A stretch of DNA of 64,000 nt from Mangifera indica. Its lineage: Eukaryota; Streptophyta; Magnoliopsida; Sapindales; Anacardiaceae. This document shows positions 40,642 through 53,432 of the stretch, in pieces. A program made the translations under genes and the position numbers. The DNA is taken from positions 22,294,928 to 22,358,927 of the forward strand of contig NC_058138.1 in the NCBI RefSeq assembly GCF_011075055.1, read 5' to 3'. Position 1 is the first letter of the stretch. Every line of letters begins with the position of its first letter. The notes beneath the pieces were generated by a model. That model had not been told where the DNA came from. It was given only the letters and a program-made list of their open reading frames with translations, and ran no database searches.

Positions 40642-43600
40642 TTATCTGGACGATGAAGGTTCGCCAAGGGAGACAGAAGCCAGGGAAGCCCAAACCCGAG
40701 CATTCTTTGCACCTTCATGGAAGTTCCTGGTTTTGCAGAGTCTCAGCCTGGTCAAGACCCTCCTCACATCAATCATGTGAAGGGCACGCCCAAATATTTG
40801 GCTTGTCTCACCAAATATTTCCAAGTTTAAGTGAGGAACATATGAATCCCAGAAAGCTTTTAGATGAGATAAGACATCTGGGAATATGGATATAAGAACC
40901 CTCAAACACAGGAAGAAGACGGCAAATACCAAGTAGGGTTCGCTCCAAATCATCTGCCTCAGTGATGACCTATTCCAGGACTGCATGATTAGCCCATCAC
41001 TTACCCCCATGCTAGCAGATTCATCTTCAGCAAAATATTCCACTGGTTCAAATCCTGAAATATAGATGGTGAGTATAAGCAGAAGTATCGTGGCATTCAC
41101 AGTTTGGGTCAAACTATAGATCTGAATCTCTGATATATAGGAGGAAAGGGCAGACATTAAATGAAAAACTCCTTTGGACTCCAAATAGATCATTTCATTA
41201 AACAATGTTATGTAGTGACATTTCCTTACAATTGAGTCAAGTCTACGAGGCAATTATTGAAAACAATCAAGCCGAATTAAAAGGAATAATGTCCATGCAA
41301 TAGACCAGAAATAAAAGCATTTCAGTGCTATGAGAGAAATGAATACCTGTTGTTTTCTGATAAAACTGAACAAGTGAGTGGAGATCTTTTGGACCACGAT
41401 ATCGCAACCTTGATGTTTGATTCACCAATAAAATTGAGGGGAGACTATGGATTCCATATCTTGAATATAAACTGCATGAAAACATGCAATTGCAGTGATG
41501 AGTGGGCAAAATAACCTAATCAATAATGGTATTCAAATTCATATTAAGCAGTCCAGAAGCATCACTACTAAGAGCATTCTATTAAAAGTAAGATATCCCT
41601 TTCCACAGAAATTAAAATGGACCAATTAATTAGAAGACGGTATTATTTCAAATTAGCCTTTCTTTTTCCACCAATCAGTGGACATGTGGGTGAGAGTTAT
41701 GATTGGTCATGAGGTTTTGAAGATGCTAGAATCTAAATCTGACACAGGGCTACATTTGGTGTTTGTAAATTTATATGAACACAGTACTCAAGTCTTTTAT
41801 GTTACAGCATGATATCACAAGGGCTAAAATAAGGGAAAATACATGCTAGACAAACTAGAGTTATACCTTATTACTATCTGTTGTGCAAAAGTTACATAGA
41901 TATGAACATACATAACATCCACAAGACAGGCACACCATCTGAGACATTTTTATTTAAACAAAACAATTAAGTGTCTCAAAGCTCCTTCTCTTTATCCAGC
42001 CAAGTCAAGAAAAGGACTTCCTTAATTTTCTTTTCAAGTAGTCTTAATGATCGATAACTTCATCTGGACCAAGCATCTACAAATATTTAGACATTATATT
42101 CCCAGCACATATACTCCATAGATGTTTTACGGTAAGCAATCTATATTATTGCAACCATAAAATGAGTCAAAATACTACAAAACTATTCTCTGTAAGTACT
42201 TTTCCTAGAATATAATCATTAAGTCCCATCGCTTCTCCATACCAGCCATATCATACAAAGAAACTAATCTGATCACACAACTGCAGCATATTATTAGAAT
42301 CAGGTTAAGTAAGCACCTTGGTAGAGCTGAAGATTGTTCAATAGCAAAATGTTCCATTTGCGGGAACATGGAACTAAGTACTTCAAATGTAGAATGCATA
42401 TTGTGAGAAATTGGGCACCATGAAGCATAAAAAAGCACTGAATCATAATTGTTTCTCTGTTTTGAGGTCAAAGCTCTGTCCAGGAACTCTCCATCCACCT
42501 GCAGAAAATAAAAAATAAATATATGTTAATGTCCAGAAATCTTTAATATCCTTTACTACAAAGTCATGCAAATTTGAACAGTGAAACCAATCATATGCAG
42601 TCTCATAATCAATTTCCTATAGGAGAGAAGTGGCATGGACAGTATCAAAAGAAATTAAGAAATCAAAATAATAATAAAATTATTAAATTACAAAAAATAA
42701 AATAAAATAAATTGAGAAAGGCATATATAACAAACTATATAGTGCAAAGAATGGTCAAAAAGGTACACATACAAACTTTTTCACGAAAAACGAAAAAGTA
42801 TATGACACATATATCTAACCAAGACTAAAATCTAATAACTGTTGACAAAAGCTGTAAATGTGATTTCAGCAACTGTATCAAGGTTTCAGCATGCATCTAG
42901 ATTTTGAAGATTCACTAACAATTTAAAAGACATATGTTAAGGTTTTGTTGACACACATCCAGAATTTTGATGATTCATGAATAGTTATGGATAATCTGAC
43001 TAATTATGATTGATGTGATCTTAGTCTATAAATAAGGTTGAAATTGTGCTACTAACACCTTAAATTATAGACATAAAAATTACTTAACTCTCAAATCTTT
43101 AACACTAACTCATCAATTCTGATGTTCAATACCCTAATCAACTATTAACTATAAGGTTTATTATTTTAATAGTGCTGAACCTACACCCTTGATAATTAGA
43201 AAACTTATGGACTGTGGCATCCCACCTAGAATCAGAGGTAAATATTGTAAAATAGCTGTTGTCAAACCCTCAATCTTGAGAGTATAATTGAAAATTTTCT
43301 AGAACCCTTTTTTTAATTTTTATTTAGATTTTTATTCTACCACACAAGCAATCACTCTCCAAATTCAACAAATTTACAATTATTACTGTCAATTTTTTAT
43401 TTTCACAACATATAATCACAAAAGCAAATACTCTTTAAATAAATTTCCCAGCTTTATTGCTTTGAATTTTAATTTAGAATTTTATTCAACCAACACAAGC
43501 AAATAATATTCAAAGCCATCAAATCAACAATTACATTCTCAAAGTATTTTCAAAACATTCACCTCATCGTACACAATCAAAAACTAACATTTCCAAGAAG

Positions 43601-43970
43601 AAACCCTAGAACCGGCGCGCGATACCCAGAAACCGAAACCGAAATCGAAAAAACAGATCAAAATAACAACAAATCCATGAATCCAAAAGTCAAAGAGAGA
43701 TTTACCAAAATAAGTTACAAAAAATTAAATTAAACACAAAAATACAAAAAAAAAAAAAGACGAAAAACTAACCTGAATCGGAGGATTTGGCGAGATCCCT
43801 ACAGAGCACTGCGATTGAAGGCTATTTCGAAACACGTCTGATTGAAGGGGACACAGAGGGGCCGACGAAACGCAGCGTATTGTAAACACAAGAACACTGA
43901 CAGATAAAACAAAACGGATAAAACCAGAGCAAGAAGAAACCATTGAAAAGGGCACAAAAAGGGAATTCAT
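40642..43970 (-). CDS. APRL5: 5'-adenylylsulfate reductase-like protein (thioredoxin-fold membrane protein)
   Basis: Four exons from the start: 43970-43773, 42498-42317, 41471-41347, 41054-40642; 305 aa. A hydrophobic signal peptide (about residues 10-36) leads to a thioredoxin-like domain with LFYASWCPISHNMHSTFEVL at residues 88-107. SLYSRYGIHSLPSILLVNQT follows. One membrane helix lies near residues 207-226 (EPYLVFAVFFLCLRVLISIF). The overall order is that of the plant APR-like proteins 5 and 7, which are PDI-related and lack the reductase domain of true APS reductase. The active-site pair is WCPIS, with one cysteine, not CxxC, so ordinary disulfide exchange is unlikely. The protein probably enters the secretory pathway. 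A second start at 43943 would place the signal peptide directly at the N-terminus and is equally possible. Symbol by resemblance. Confidence 0.88.
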
Positions 43971-44877
43971 AATAAAACCAAGGACAAAATGGGTTTAAAA
44001 AAATCAAAAAAACAAAAACAAAAAAGAACCGATGATGAACAAAAAAACTCCAGAAATCTATTGAGATTTTATTTAATGGGTTTGATTGTTTATCGCTCTC
44101 TCTCTCTCTCAAGTTGTTCGGTGATAGATTGATTCTAGGTAGAAGATAGCTACACTTTCTTTCCCGAATTTAATTGTTTTTTGCTTTATTTGGCACAGCG
44201 AAAAAGGTGCAACTGCAAACCGAAGATCACTTTTTGAAATTCCAGTTCGAAAAATGAAAGAAAAACGCTTAATTTATAGTGAACTCTCGCTGGCTCAGAG
44301 ATTGCCTCGTGTGCTGTGGTGATTGTTCCAAAATTAAAGACGATGTTTTTATTTTTCATTTCGTTTTTAAAAGCGTGTACTTCGTCGGCTGGGCCTTTGT
44401 GGGTGCACTGTACTAATTTACCCGTTGACTGGTGGGGAAAAGGAAAGGAAGGCCCAATTGGACTAATTAATTAAACAGTCAGTATTTATTTCCATAGGGT
44501 TTGGATTATTTCCGACGTTTTTGGTACGCTGTGGTTAATTTTGCTCGATATTTTATACGGTTTATAAAAACAAACCGTCCAACGGATCATTCTTTCTATT
44601 CAAAGTGAAAGTTGTTATCCTTCCAATTTAAAAAGCTTAATCTAGATGGTATCACTCTCTTGTACGTGGAGCAGAATATTTTTTTAAGACAAGATATTTT
44701 GTTGAAACCCCGAAGGCTGGATTTTTTAAATTTAACCCAAAAACAACTGGCGCACTTGGTTTTTACAACGGATAGAGTCTGGATAAATGAGAACAAAAAA
44801 GAGTAGGACCAAGGACACAATATGTGCTATATATACTGTATATTCTATCGAAATTCGGGACTACCTAGAAACAGAAA
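43971..44877. promoter_or_regulatory. Divergent promoter interval between APRL and SOD genes
   Basis: 907 bp separate the two start codons. The APRL side has a (CT)n tract at 44094-44110. On the SOD side TATATATA lies at 44829-44835, about 45 bp before the ATG, which would leave a very short leader. Two short frames between 44596 and 44820 have no family resemblance. Confidence 0.55.
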
Positions 44878-45982
44878 ATGGAGCAAACACTCGGTGCAAA
44901 ACCCACTGTGAAAGCTGTGGCTATTATCTCTGGAGATGCCAACGTTAGAGGCTCACTTTACTTTGTTCAAGGCCCCAATGGTTTCTCTTTCTCTATACGT
45001 GTAGAAACAATCTTGTAGTTGTTATGTAGATACTTACGTATATATGTGCTTATGTGTTGCAGGAGTTACTCATGTTAAAGGGAGAATTACTGGACTGAAA
45101 CCAGGCCTTCACGGCTTCCATATTCACGCTCTTGGTGACACCACCAATGGCTGCAATTCTACTGGTACTCTGTTTTTGTCAGTTGAATAATTAATCTTGA
45201 GCTTCAATTATTGATTTTTATGGAGTTCTGCATTGATTTTGGGCTCATTTTCTTAGTGTTTTTAAGTGGGTTATGTTTAGTGGGGCGATTGGGAGGGGGT
45301 TTATAATTGATGTTGAATGGTGTTTGTTTATTATAAGATCATGGTGGTTGTGTTTTAGGTGGGTTTGGTTTGTGGTGAGTGTTGGGTGCTGTAGTTGATG
45401 TTACATGGTGTTGAGGCTTCGTATTTAAGCTTGAATTTCAATGTTTTGGACAAGTTAGGCCTGTGTTTGATGATCTGTAAGTGGGAATTATTTCCTTTTT
45501 TTGGTGAGTTGATTGGTGAAATTTGCTGTTGGTTTTGATTCATTTTAGGACCTCATTTTAATCCACTAAAGAAGAATCATGGAGCTCCCAGTCATGACGA
45601 GCGGCATGCTGGTGATTTGGGTAACATTATTGCAGGCTCAGATGGTACATATGATTTGTTTCATCTGGATGTAGTTTTGTAATTTAAAGTAGGTAATGAA
45701 AGATTAAGTATTTTCTTAATTTTATGTTGCAGGACTAGCTGAGGTTTCAATTGCGGACAGGCAGGTAATCGTTTGTCTTGGTTCTTTTACTATGCAGTCG
45801 GGTGTACAAATTCATGTTTCTTTGTTATGTTAGTAAAAAAAATTGATATCATTTACTTCTCTATTTATTATGAGCCTGTGCATGCTGTGCAATACTTAAA
45901 GCTCTGCAAAGCTTTGGGTATTGTTTGCAAATGCACTATAAATGAACTGAAATGATTTTGCTGTCTTGTTGTGTCACTTTCA

Positions 45983-46036
<54 letters not shown>

Positions 46037-47708
46037 TCTATTTTCTTGATTTCTTGAATAAGTTTTAGTTACTTGAATTGTAAGTTACATTTGATCATTT
46101 TTCCTTTTAATGTTCCAACTTTTAGATTCCTTTAAGTGGACAGCACTCTATACTAGGGAGGGCAGTTGTTGTACATGCTGACCCTGATGATCTTGGACAA
46201 GGCAAGTTTCTTATTTCTTTAATTTTCATTTAGGATTCTTTGCATATTGTAATGAGACATATAGCTTCTTGGCATAGTGGTCAACTTGACCACAAAGGTC
46301 TGTTTCCCTTATGTAGTCAACTTTTATGGAGGAATCTAATTGAGTGGGACTTAACTTTCGTGGGGTTCCAGATTGCCTTATGCATATATAATTTATAGAG
46401 AAACTGCTTTTTACATATACATGTTTGGTCATTTGCATATGAAAGATTTTCTATCTAGTTTAGCTTAGGGTTACATCTGATGGATATGATGTCTCTTTTT
46501 GTTTTTCTTACAAAGCAACGTTAACTCACACATGATTTGACTCCGTTTGAGCTTTATTCAAGTTCAACTTGATGAAAATATTTTAACTTATTATCACTTT
46601 GTGTATTTTTATTTTTTTAATATATATAGGAAGTAAGTATTTGTAGATAGAGTTAGGATTAGGTGGACAATCCTAATCGCCATAATTTTCACAAGGGTAA
46701 TAGTAGAACTCCTAGGTTAAATTCCAGGATATGAATATAATGCATGCTTGATACACTCACATCACCAATCTAGATTATCCAATGAGGTAAAGGTGCTAAA
46801 GTAGGGTTTACTTTGTTGAATAGGACAGGATGAATTAGTACATTTTGATGTTTCAAAATTTATATTGACCTCAATAGTTTGATATGTTTTTTACAAAGGA
46901 GATATTCAAATCAAATGGTATCAAAGTGCTTTCATTAAAATAGTTTTTCTGTTTAATTTAATTGTGAAGGTCATTTTCCAGTTAGGAGAATTGGAAAAAC
47001 TCAAATATGGTTGGGTGAGTTGTCTTCTGGTTTAGTGTTTACTCGGGTTGGTGATCTTGGCTCCATTGTACAATGTCCTTTTATTGTGATATGTGCATTA
47101 CTCATCTTTTCTTTCTTTCATTTTTTTTTTCTTTTTTCACTATATTCTGGCTTCAAGGTGTATGTCTATATATTCTGTTCTTGATTTGGGGTTTGCTTAC
47201 ATTTATCTGCCTTTGCATGAATTGCGTTCTTTGAGCCATGTAGAATTTAGGCTCAGGATCAGATAGTCAAGGACCATAAAGACCTGCAAATATAAACCCA
47301 CATAAGCTTGACATATTGTATGAAAACCTCTTGCGTCTCTTTTCTCCCTTGATTTATTTTTCAGTTGCTTATTTAATTTCTTTTCTTGTCATAACTATTT
47401 TCACTTCTTATGAATTTTTAACCAATTATCAACTAATACACAGGTGGGCACGAACTTAGCAAGACAACTGGTAATGCTGGAGCCAGAGTTGGATGTGGTA
47501 ATGATTTCAATTCTTTGCCATTTCTATTTTGTAGGCTATGTCATAGTGGGTAAAACTAGGGTACCCTCTCATGTAAGATATACAATGCAGCAATGTAGTC
47601 TGTTGTGCTCTTTGCCAGGATTATTACCTATTTTCGATATAAGCAATACTAACATTTTCTTATTGATTGATTTTGGCAGGTATCATTGGGCTTCAATCCT
47701 CTGTTTAG
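44878..47708 (+). CDS. Cu/Zn superoxide dismutase (high-pI / CSD3-related type)
   Basis: Seven exons: 44878-44980, 45063-45164, 45549-45644, 45733-45764, 46126-46201, 47444-47497, 47680-47708; 163 aa. It converts superoxide to oxygen and hydrogen peroxide. Copper ligands are H54, H56, H71 and H128; zinc ligands H71, H79, H88 and D91; the disulfide pair is C65 and C154; the active-site arginine is R151. There is no plastid transit peptide. The C-terminus is GLQSSV; the peroxisomal AKL ending of Arabidopsis CSD3 is missing, so it is probably cytosolic or exported, as described for high-pI SODs. Intron 5 starts with GC (CAAG/GCAAGT); no GT donor would keep the conserved DDLGQGGHELS frame. Intron 4 carries a long (CT)n(AT)n microsatellite. 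Confidence 0.95.
45983..46032. repeat. (CT)n(AT)n microsatellite in SOD intron 4
   Basis: Ten CT units followed directly by fifteen AT units. A compound dinucleotide repeat that is likely polymorphic. Confidence 0.95.
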
Positions 47709-49784
47709 AGACATTGCTTGTGTTCTGATTAAAATACTTTTATGGGCTATTTCCTAGTCATAAGCTGCATGAAATCTCATGGTAATCAAGTTCTTGACAA
47801 GTTATTTGTTTTTACTTTGAACAGATATGATTACTCAATAATATTTTCAGTCGGCTGAACTTTGTGCCATTTTGTTCTGTAATTAGTTGTACCGCTTAAT
47901 TTATGGTTTTTGTTTGTAACATTGGATGAGCTTTCTACTGATATATTGATACTGTAAATTGAACTACCTGTGTAAGTTCTTTGAGAAGTACCTAGGATTC
48001 TTTCTGGAATTTCTTGAGGGAGATTGATTATGAGTCACTGTCAAACAATCTACTGGGATTATAAGTTATCCTGGGATATAACAGTCTGGGAATATAACTT
48101 CGCATGCATAACATTATTCTATCAGTCTTCGGTAGGACATGACTTTTTTATAATACTGAAGAGGCATCGATGCCGAAGCTTCATTCTAAGTACTCCAGAT
48201 TACAGTCAATGTCACAAAGATGGAGCTAGCAAGCATATAGAGCAATCACCAGAACTTTTCTAGAAGGATAATTTATAATACCTGCATAGATAGTCTTGTT
48301 ACTCAGCTGTCAAGAATTTTTCCCTTTTCTGAAACAACTTTTATTGTTAGCTGAATTCTATCTTAAAACTCTTCTTGTGTACTCTCAAGAAATCAAACTA
48401 GTTAGGGAACAAGGTGATTTGAACTGGCTTGGACTTTAAATGTTGTTCGATCTGAATGAGTTAAATTTGGGTTTAAGTTTCAACACATCGAAGCTTATAT
48501 TGTCAACAATTCTTCTTCTCTCTACCAGTGATAATTCTTCCTTTTATCTGATAATTTTTTTTTTTCTGTAGACTCTTCTTTTTTGAAATAAGTATTCTGG
48601 TGCTGTTAATTCTGGATTCAATCAGAGCTCCAGTTGGTTCTGGTTTTATAATCTGTCACTTCTGCCAGCCACTCATACTAGCCTTTCAGTCAATGAATGA
48701 ACCATACCCATAAAATATCAAAGAAGATTTAAATGAGCCCACCTCCAACCAATAATAAATTTGGAAGAACAGCTGGAGGTTACAAGTTACTGCAGCAACA
48801 AACATGAATGCTTGGCTGCTTCAGAGTCAGACAGGCCGTTCCTCTGAGCAGATAGATTCCTATACGCCAACTTGCTGTGAGCCTGTGAGCTGTTCAAACT
48901 CAAATAATTTTTCTTCCACAAATTAAATGAGGCCTACCCCTTATGTGGCAAAGGACTTGGAAACTTGAGTTTGAGATTCGTCCACGATAGTTGTCAGTCC
49001 AATCAATAAACTCAAGGTTGGCATAATTCACTTAGAAATCCCTGACTTCACTTTGTGAAGCCGAGTTTGAATTTAGAACCCACAACGAACCCACTGATCT
49101 TTAAAATGCAAGAAACAATGGCCCAACAAAATTAGAATTCCAGCGAACCCTATAATTTTTGAAAAGCAGAAACGACGACCCAACATATCATCTTCGAAAA
49201 ATAAAAAAACTCTTGACAAAATTAGAATTTGAATGGCTATGTACGAGCTTGTAAGGGAATTTGAATCCAAAACATTCTGAGAATTAATCAAAAGGCTAAG
49301 GCCTCATGGGTAGAAATTTCAGAATAGTAGCTATGAGGATCAATTTGCAATATGTCAGAATTTTTCATTGCATATTAAAAGTGTAAAATTAAATTGTTGT
49401 AAAGATATATCGATGGTAAGGATATCACATCCACAGTTGTCATCTTAGTCATCTTATTCTTACCCCTAAATGAAACTTCAGATAGATAATGAGACCAAAG
49501 AAAAATTATCTACAAATAAAGCTGCAGAGAAACAATATATGCAACAACTATAAATCCAAAGATGAAAAACAATATTCAGTGTTGCATTGATGAAAATTAA
49601 CTTTAGTTTCAGAAGGGTGCTGTCCTAAAGGTAGCTCAATTTCACAATTTCTGGATAGCAGGACACCCCACATGATTCTGAGTTCACAACTCATGATAAT
49701 GGATTGTGATCAGTGAATGAACAGAAGTCTCCCTAGACTAGCTATTCTTTCTCCATAAGGGCAATGAAGCAACCTAATGTATCT
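47709..49784. other. Intergenic between convergent SOD and nCBP genes
   Basis: The SOD 3' UTR lies at the left end and the nCBP 3' UTR at the right. The middle is unrecognised sequence with T-runs (48557-48567). Around 49060-49250 there are short internal direct repeats (CAAAATTAGAATT, GAACCCAC). No gene is supported. Confidence 0.45.
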
Positions 49785-51849
49785 CTAGCCTCTCAACCAT
49801 GTGTTTCTATAGGACGAGTTGTCACGGAGAGAAGCATCATGGGGTTTGTATTCCATAACATAGCTGTGGGGAAGCTTTAAGTGCCGTTTAATTGAATCTC
49901 TTAGAGCCATTACAGCCTGGCATCAAGGGGAGAAAAAGATACCAAACTTAATGTGTGAAACAAAAATTGATAACAAAGTTGCAATATTTGGCATTCAATA
50001 ATCCCTAACCTGATGATCAGAAGCATTGCGGTTCCACACACTCAGTATATCTTCATTAAACCGGATGCTTAGGACAGCACCACATATGTTATCGCCATAG
50101 TCAAGTTGGTCACCCACCAAAGCCAGAACCTGCAAACACACGCCAAGTAAATAAGCATATATGATAAAACATCCATATTTGTGAAGGACTTTTACAAAGA
50201 AAGAAAAAGGTCCCTCATGCAAGTTATATTACAATGGGGTTAAAAAGAGATGGAAGTGCCACTAATCGAGAGAAACTAGCAATACCAAATATTTTCACTG
50301 CTCAAGACATACATTAATAATAGCAGGATATGTCATCATAAGAACATTAGACTGAACTCCATTACAGCGCATAGAAATATGAGATTATCTATTCTTTCTT
50401 ACTGGAAGTAGTTACAGGAAAAAAATGATAGCCAAGGGTGAGAAGTTCTGACATTGGAAGTTTCAGGAACTTCAACTTCAAATAATAAATTGGCAAATGA
50501 CAGAATGCAGGTTGGTAAAGAGGAAAACAAATGGCATGGCCATTTTTCTTATTATAACACAAAATAGCAGACTTCAATAAAAAAAAGTTTATTTTCTGTC
50601 TTCTTACCAGGTCTTCCCAAAACCGACCTGAGACAACCTTCTTGAATCTTATTATCCACTTACCACCATTGCAGTTAGCAGAGTCCTGAAAAATAGAAAT
50701 TTTTATAATAATTATGAACCATGTTACATACTGTTTTCAAGATTTACAAGCTCTTAAGATCATACAATGCAAAGAAACCAACTAAAAATAGGCCATCAAA
50801 AAGCATAAGAAATTGCAGGATCAAGGTTCAAATTTTTACCTCCCAAAGTGGGCGGATTCCTTCCTTGAAAAGATGCAAATCAGTGGGACTTGGTAAAGAA
50901 GAAGGACGAGCCAAGTGGCAATAGCATACCCAAAAGCCTTCAACCTAGATAGACATTATGCTCAGATACCAAATCAACAACTGAACTAAACAAAATTGCA
51001 TATAAACTATGGATTCAGGCTGAATATCAATTGGCACTAGCATCTCATATTTTAACACTCACCGTGCTGAAGTCTACAATTTTCCTTATGTTGTCTTCAT
51101 ATGAAGTTTGAGTTCGAACGCCAGGTGTTCGACGAGTGTACCAAAAGACAAACTTGTTCTGTTCATAGGAATTTAAAACAAGTCCCAAAGAATCATAAGA
51201 ACCTTAAAAGCCTTAAAAAGAAGAACAAGTCCTGGATGTTAGTCACGTTTTGAGGGAAAAATGAAAATACAGCAAAGGTTGCCAAATGTGGCAACATCAC
51301 AGACATAGAATAACCCAAAAGCAAGCAATCTTTCCTATTATGATTCTTTCAACAGAAAATTTCTTCCTTTTCATAGTCTCATAAGAACAATAGTGAAAGT
51401 ACGCTGATTTCTTCCCACAAAAGCGATGGGCATTACCGACTCATTTGGGAAAAAAAGTGCCAGGCCAATATTATAAGAAAAAAAACTCTGATAAAGATTC
51501 AGAACATTCTGATCTTCATTTGGATTAAAGAAGAAGGCGCTCCTAAAATTACATCAACACACAAGTTCTTGGAGGCATTATCAATAAAAAAGTGTTTTTT
51601 TATAGATAGATCTATGCCAAACTCCTTCTGTTCCATTTCTTGCCCTAATTACGAGACGTCGGACAAAATCCAATCAATCAATCAAGAGGGGGATGAAGAA
51701 GAGACCTTGAGAGGATGAAGACCGGTTTTGAGGTCACGAGCAAGGCGTTCTTCGGCGTCTTTGTTGTCATTGTTATTGTTATCCGCCGATTCAACAACCG
51801 ATTGAGTATTATTATCCAATTCCTTCTCCTTCTTCTCTGCAATTTCCAT
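49785..51849 (-). CDS. NCBP: Novel cap-binding protein nCBP (eIF4E class 2, 4EHP-like)
   Basis: Six exons from the start: 51849-51706, 51158-51063, 50944-50840, 50685-50608, 50129-50010, 49916-49785; 224 aa. nCBP binds the 5' m7G cap of mRNA. The N-terminal 40 residues are charged and Asn-rich. The eIF4E fold starts at HPLKNKFVFWYTRR and continues with EGFWVCYCHLARPSSLP, FKEGIRPLWEDSANCNGGKW, RFWEDLVLALVGDQLDYGDN and SIRFNEDILSVWNRNASDHQ. YTRR, where eIF4E has a second Trp of the cap-binding pair shifted, and the C-terminal MEYKPHDASLRDNSSYRNTWLRG mark it as nCBP/4EHP, not eIF4E or eIF(iso)4E. All six exons join without frame shift. It diverges from the PORR gene. Confidence 0.95.
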
Positions 51850-53432
51850 CTCTATCCGTTTTTTCTCCGCTCAAAACCGTAATTCTCTCTTTGAAGAATA
51901 AAATAAAATCCGACGGGAGAGAAGACGTTCTGTTGCTGTTTTTGTTTCTTCGAAACGGCAGCTTTTAAGTTCTACGCACTGCATTGACTTCTTCTAGTTC
52001 CTAAAAATAGGCCTGCAAATTTCGTTACAACCCCTAAAATTTAATAACTAACAAATTCACCCTACTTTATGGTTTTATACCGGACAATCTTCGCGCGTTG
52101 CAACTCTGCTCTCTTCTTTTTTCGACCTCAGTCTTTAAAACCCTAAACCCTACTCTTTCATTGTAAAATTCCAAGGTATCTACTATGTCTCTCCTTTTCT
52201 TTTTCTTGTTTTGTTTGGTTGCTGACAAAATTTTGCGGAAAGTGAAGAGATTAACATTTCTGCCTGTTTGGGTATAAATTCCAGTTTGCTGTCGCTTTAC
52301 TTGAAATGGGTTTCTTCTTGTCTCATTTGTAGAAAATTAAAATAATGAGGAGATTTCGAAGGTTGCCTTTTTTTCATTCCAATTTTCTCGAAATTCTGTG
52401 TTCTTGGCGTTATTTTCTGTGCACGGACTTAGTGTTTGGTACTGTGGAACTGCCTCTAGCTGCACTCCGAGTACACCCACCCTAGGGGTTCAGCTTTGCG
52501 TATAACTTTTTATAGGCTTAGGGTCAATGGTTCATTCTGCTTTGGACTCATTAAGAGAGCTGCTCCAGATGCCAACCAGTTTGTGCAGGATGGCCTAATC
52601 TATTGCTCTACCCTGAACTCCCCACTCCTGGAGTAAATCCTCACCCTTGATCTCAACACGAAACCAACAACTTCTAAGCCCTTGTCATGCTGCCCATCTC
52701 ACTATGATTTCACTTTGGGCCGTGACAATTTACTTGGAATTCTGTTACCTTCTGGTCACGCGTGATTAAATTTCTGTGTTCTGTATTGAGCTTACATACT
52801 TACGTTAGTTGTTCTGAAAGTGATGTGTTTAATTGTAAAATAAAAGGGAAGTGCTGTATGGTATAATGCTCTTATAAATTGCTCCTTTGGTATAATGCTC
52901 TTATAAATTGCTCCTTTGGCCATGGAATGTTAGTTTCTGAAGGAAATTTAAAACAATGGAAGGCAAAGAAAAAAAAAATTGCTTGAAGTTATCTGCCTGA
53001 AGTCATCAATTTGATGAGTGTTCATTATCATTTCATTTTATTTGCATCCAATTTTCACTTGTATTTCTGATAATAAATTTCTTCATATGTTGATTGTTAA
53101 GCTAGACATTGGAGATGATTTCTTGACTAATTAGCTCTTACCAATTTATGTTTTGCAGATTGGCAACTTTATTCTTTATTTCTTAGTTTGTTTATTTTGG
53201 TTTTTGACATTATCAGTTCAAGGACGTATTTAGCTTCAGAAGGTTCTTGTGTTCATATTCAGGAATTTGCTTTTAACTTGCTTGGAGGCAACAATTCCTG
53301 TTACCTGTATGAAGCCATGTCAAGTGCAAAGGATTTTAAATGATGCTGTTATGTCTTTTTGATGTCATCGCCTCACAATAATCCTTTTTTGTTTTAGCTT
53401 TGAAGCTTCTGATTGCTACATCATTTTGAAAA
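51850..53432 (+). promoter_or_regulatory. Short bidirectional promoter and PORR-gene leader with 5' UTR intron
   Basis: Only about 290 bp lie between the nCBP start and a double telo-box AAACCCTAAACCCTA at 52138-52152 that heads the plus-strand leader. A donor (CCAAG/GTATCT) at 52176 opens a leader intron; possible acceptors are TTTTGCAG near 53159 and ATATTCAG near 53262. The intron holds a 29-bp exact tandem duplication (52861-52918). It also holds a less AT-rich block (about 52430-52730) that looks inserted but has no ends I can define. Confidence 0.5.
52861..52918. repeat. Exact 2 x 29 bp tandem duplication
   Basis: The unit beginning GTATAATGCTCTTATAAATT occurs at 52861-52889 and 52890-52918 with no difference, so the duplication is recent. 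It lies within the inferred 5' UTR intron of the PORR gene. Confidence 0.9.

Noticed and set aside
41040..41060. GGTTCAAATCC as a tRNA B box
   Set aside because: It lies across an APRL exon-intron boundary and no cloverleaf or A box surrounds it.
19888..43970. APS kinase and an APS-reductase-like gene in one window as a sulfur-assimilation cluster
   Set aside because: They lie about 18 kb apart with unrelated genes between them, and the APRL protein lacks the reductase domain and the two-cysteine site, so there is no pathway link.
43822..44112. Phe-rich 96-codon frame upstream of the APRL start
   Set aside because: It overlaps APRL exon 1 in another frame and consists of a translated A/T-rich leader; it has no family resemblance.
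44500..44700. GTAC motifs as copper-response elements for the SOD gene
   Set aside because: Only two isolated four-base matches are present, no more than chance; copper regulation cannot be claimed.
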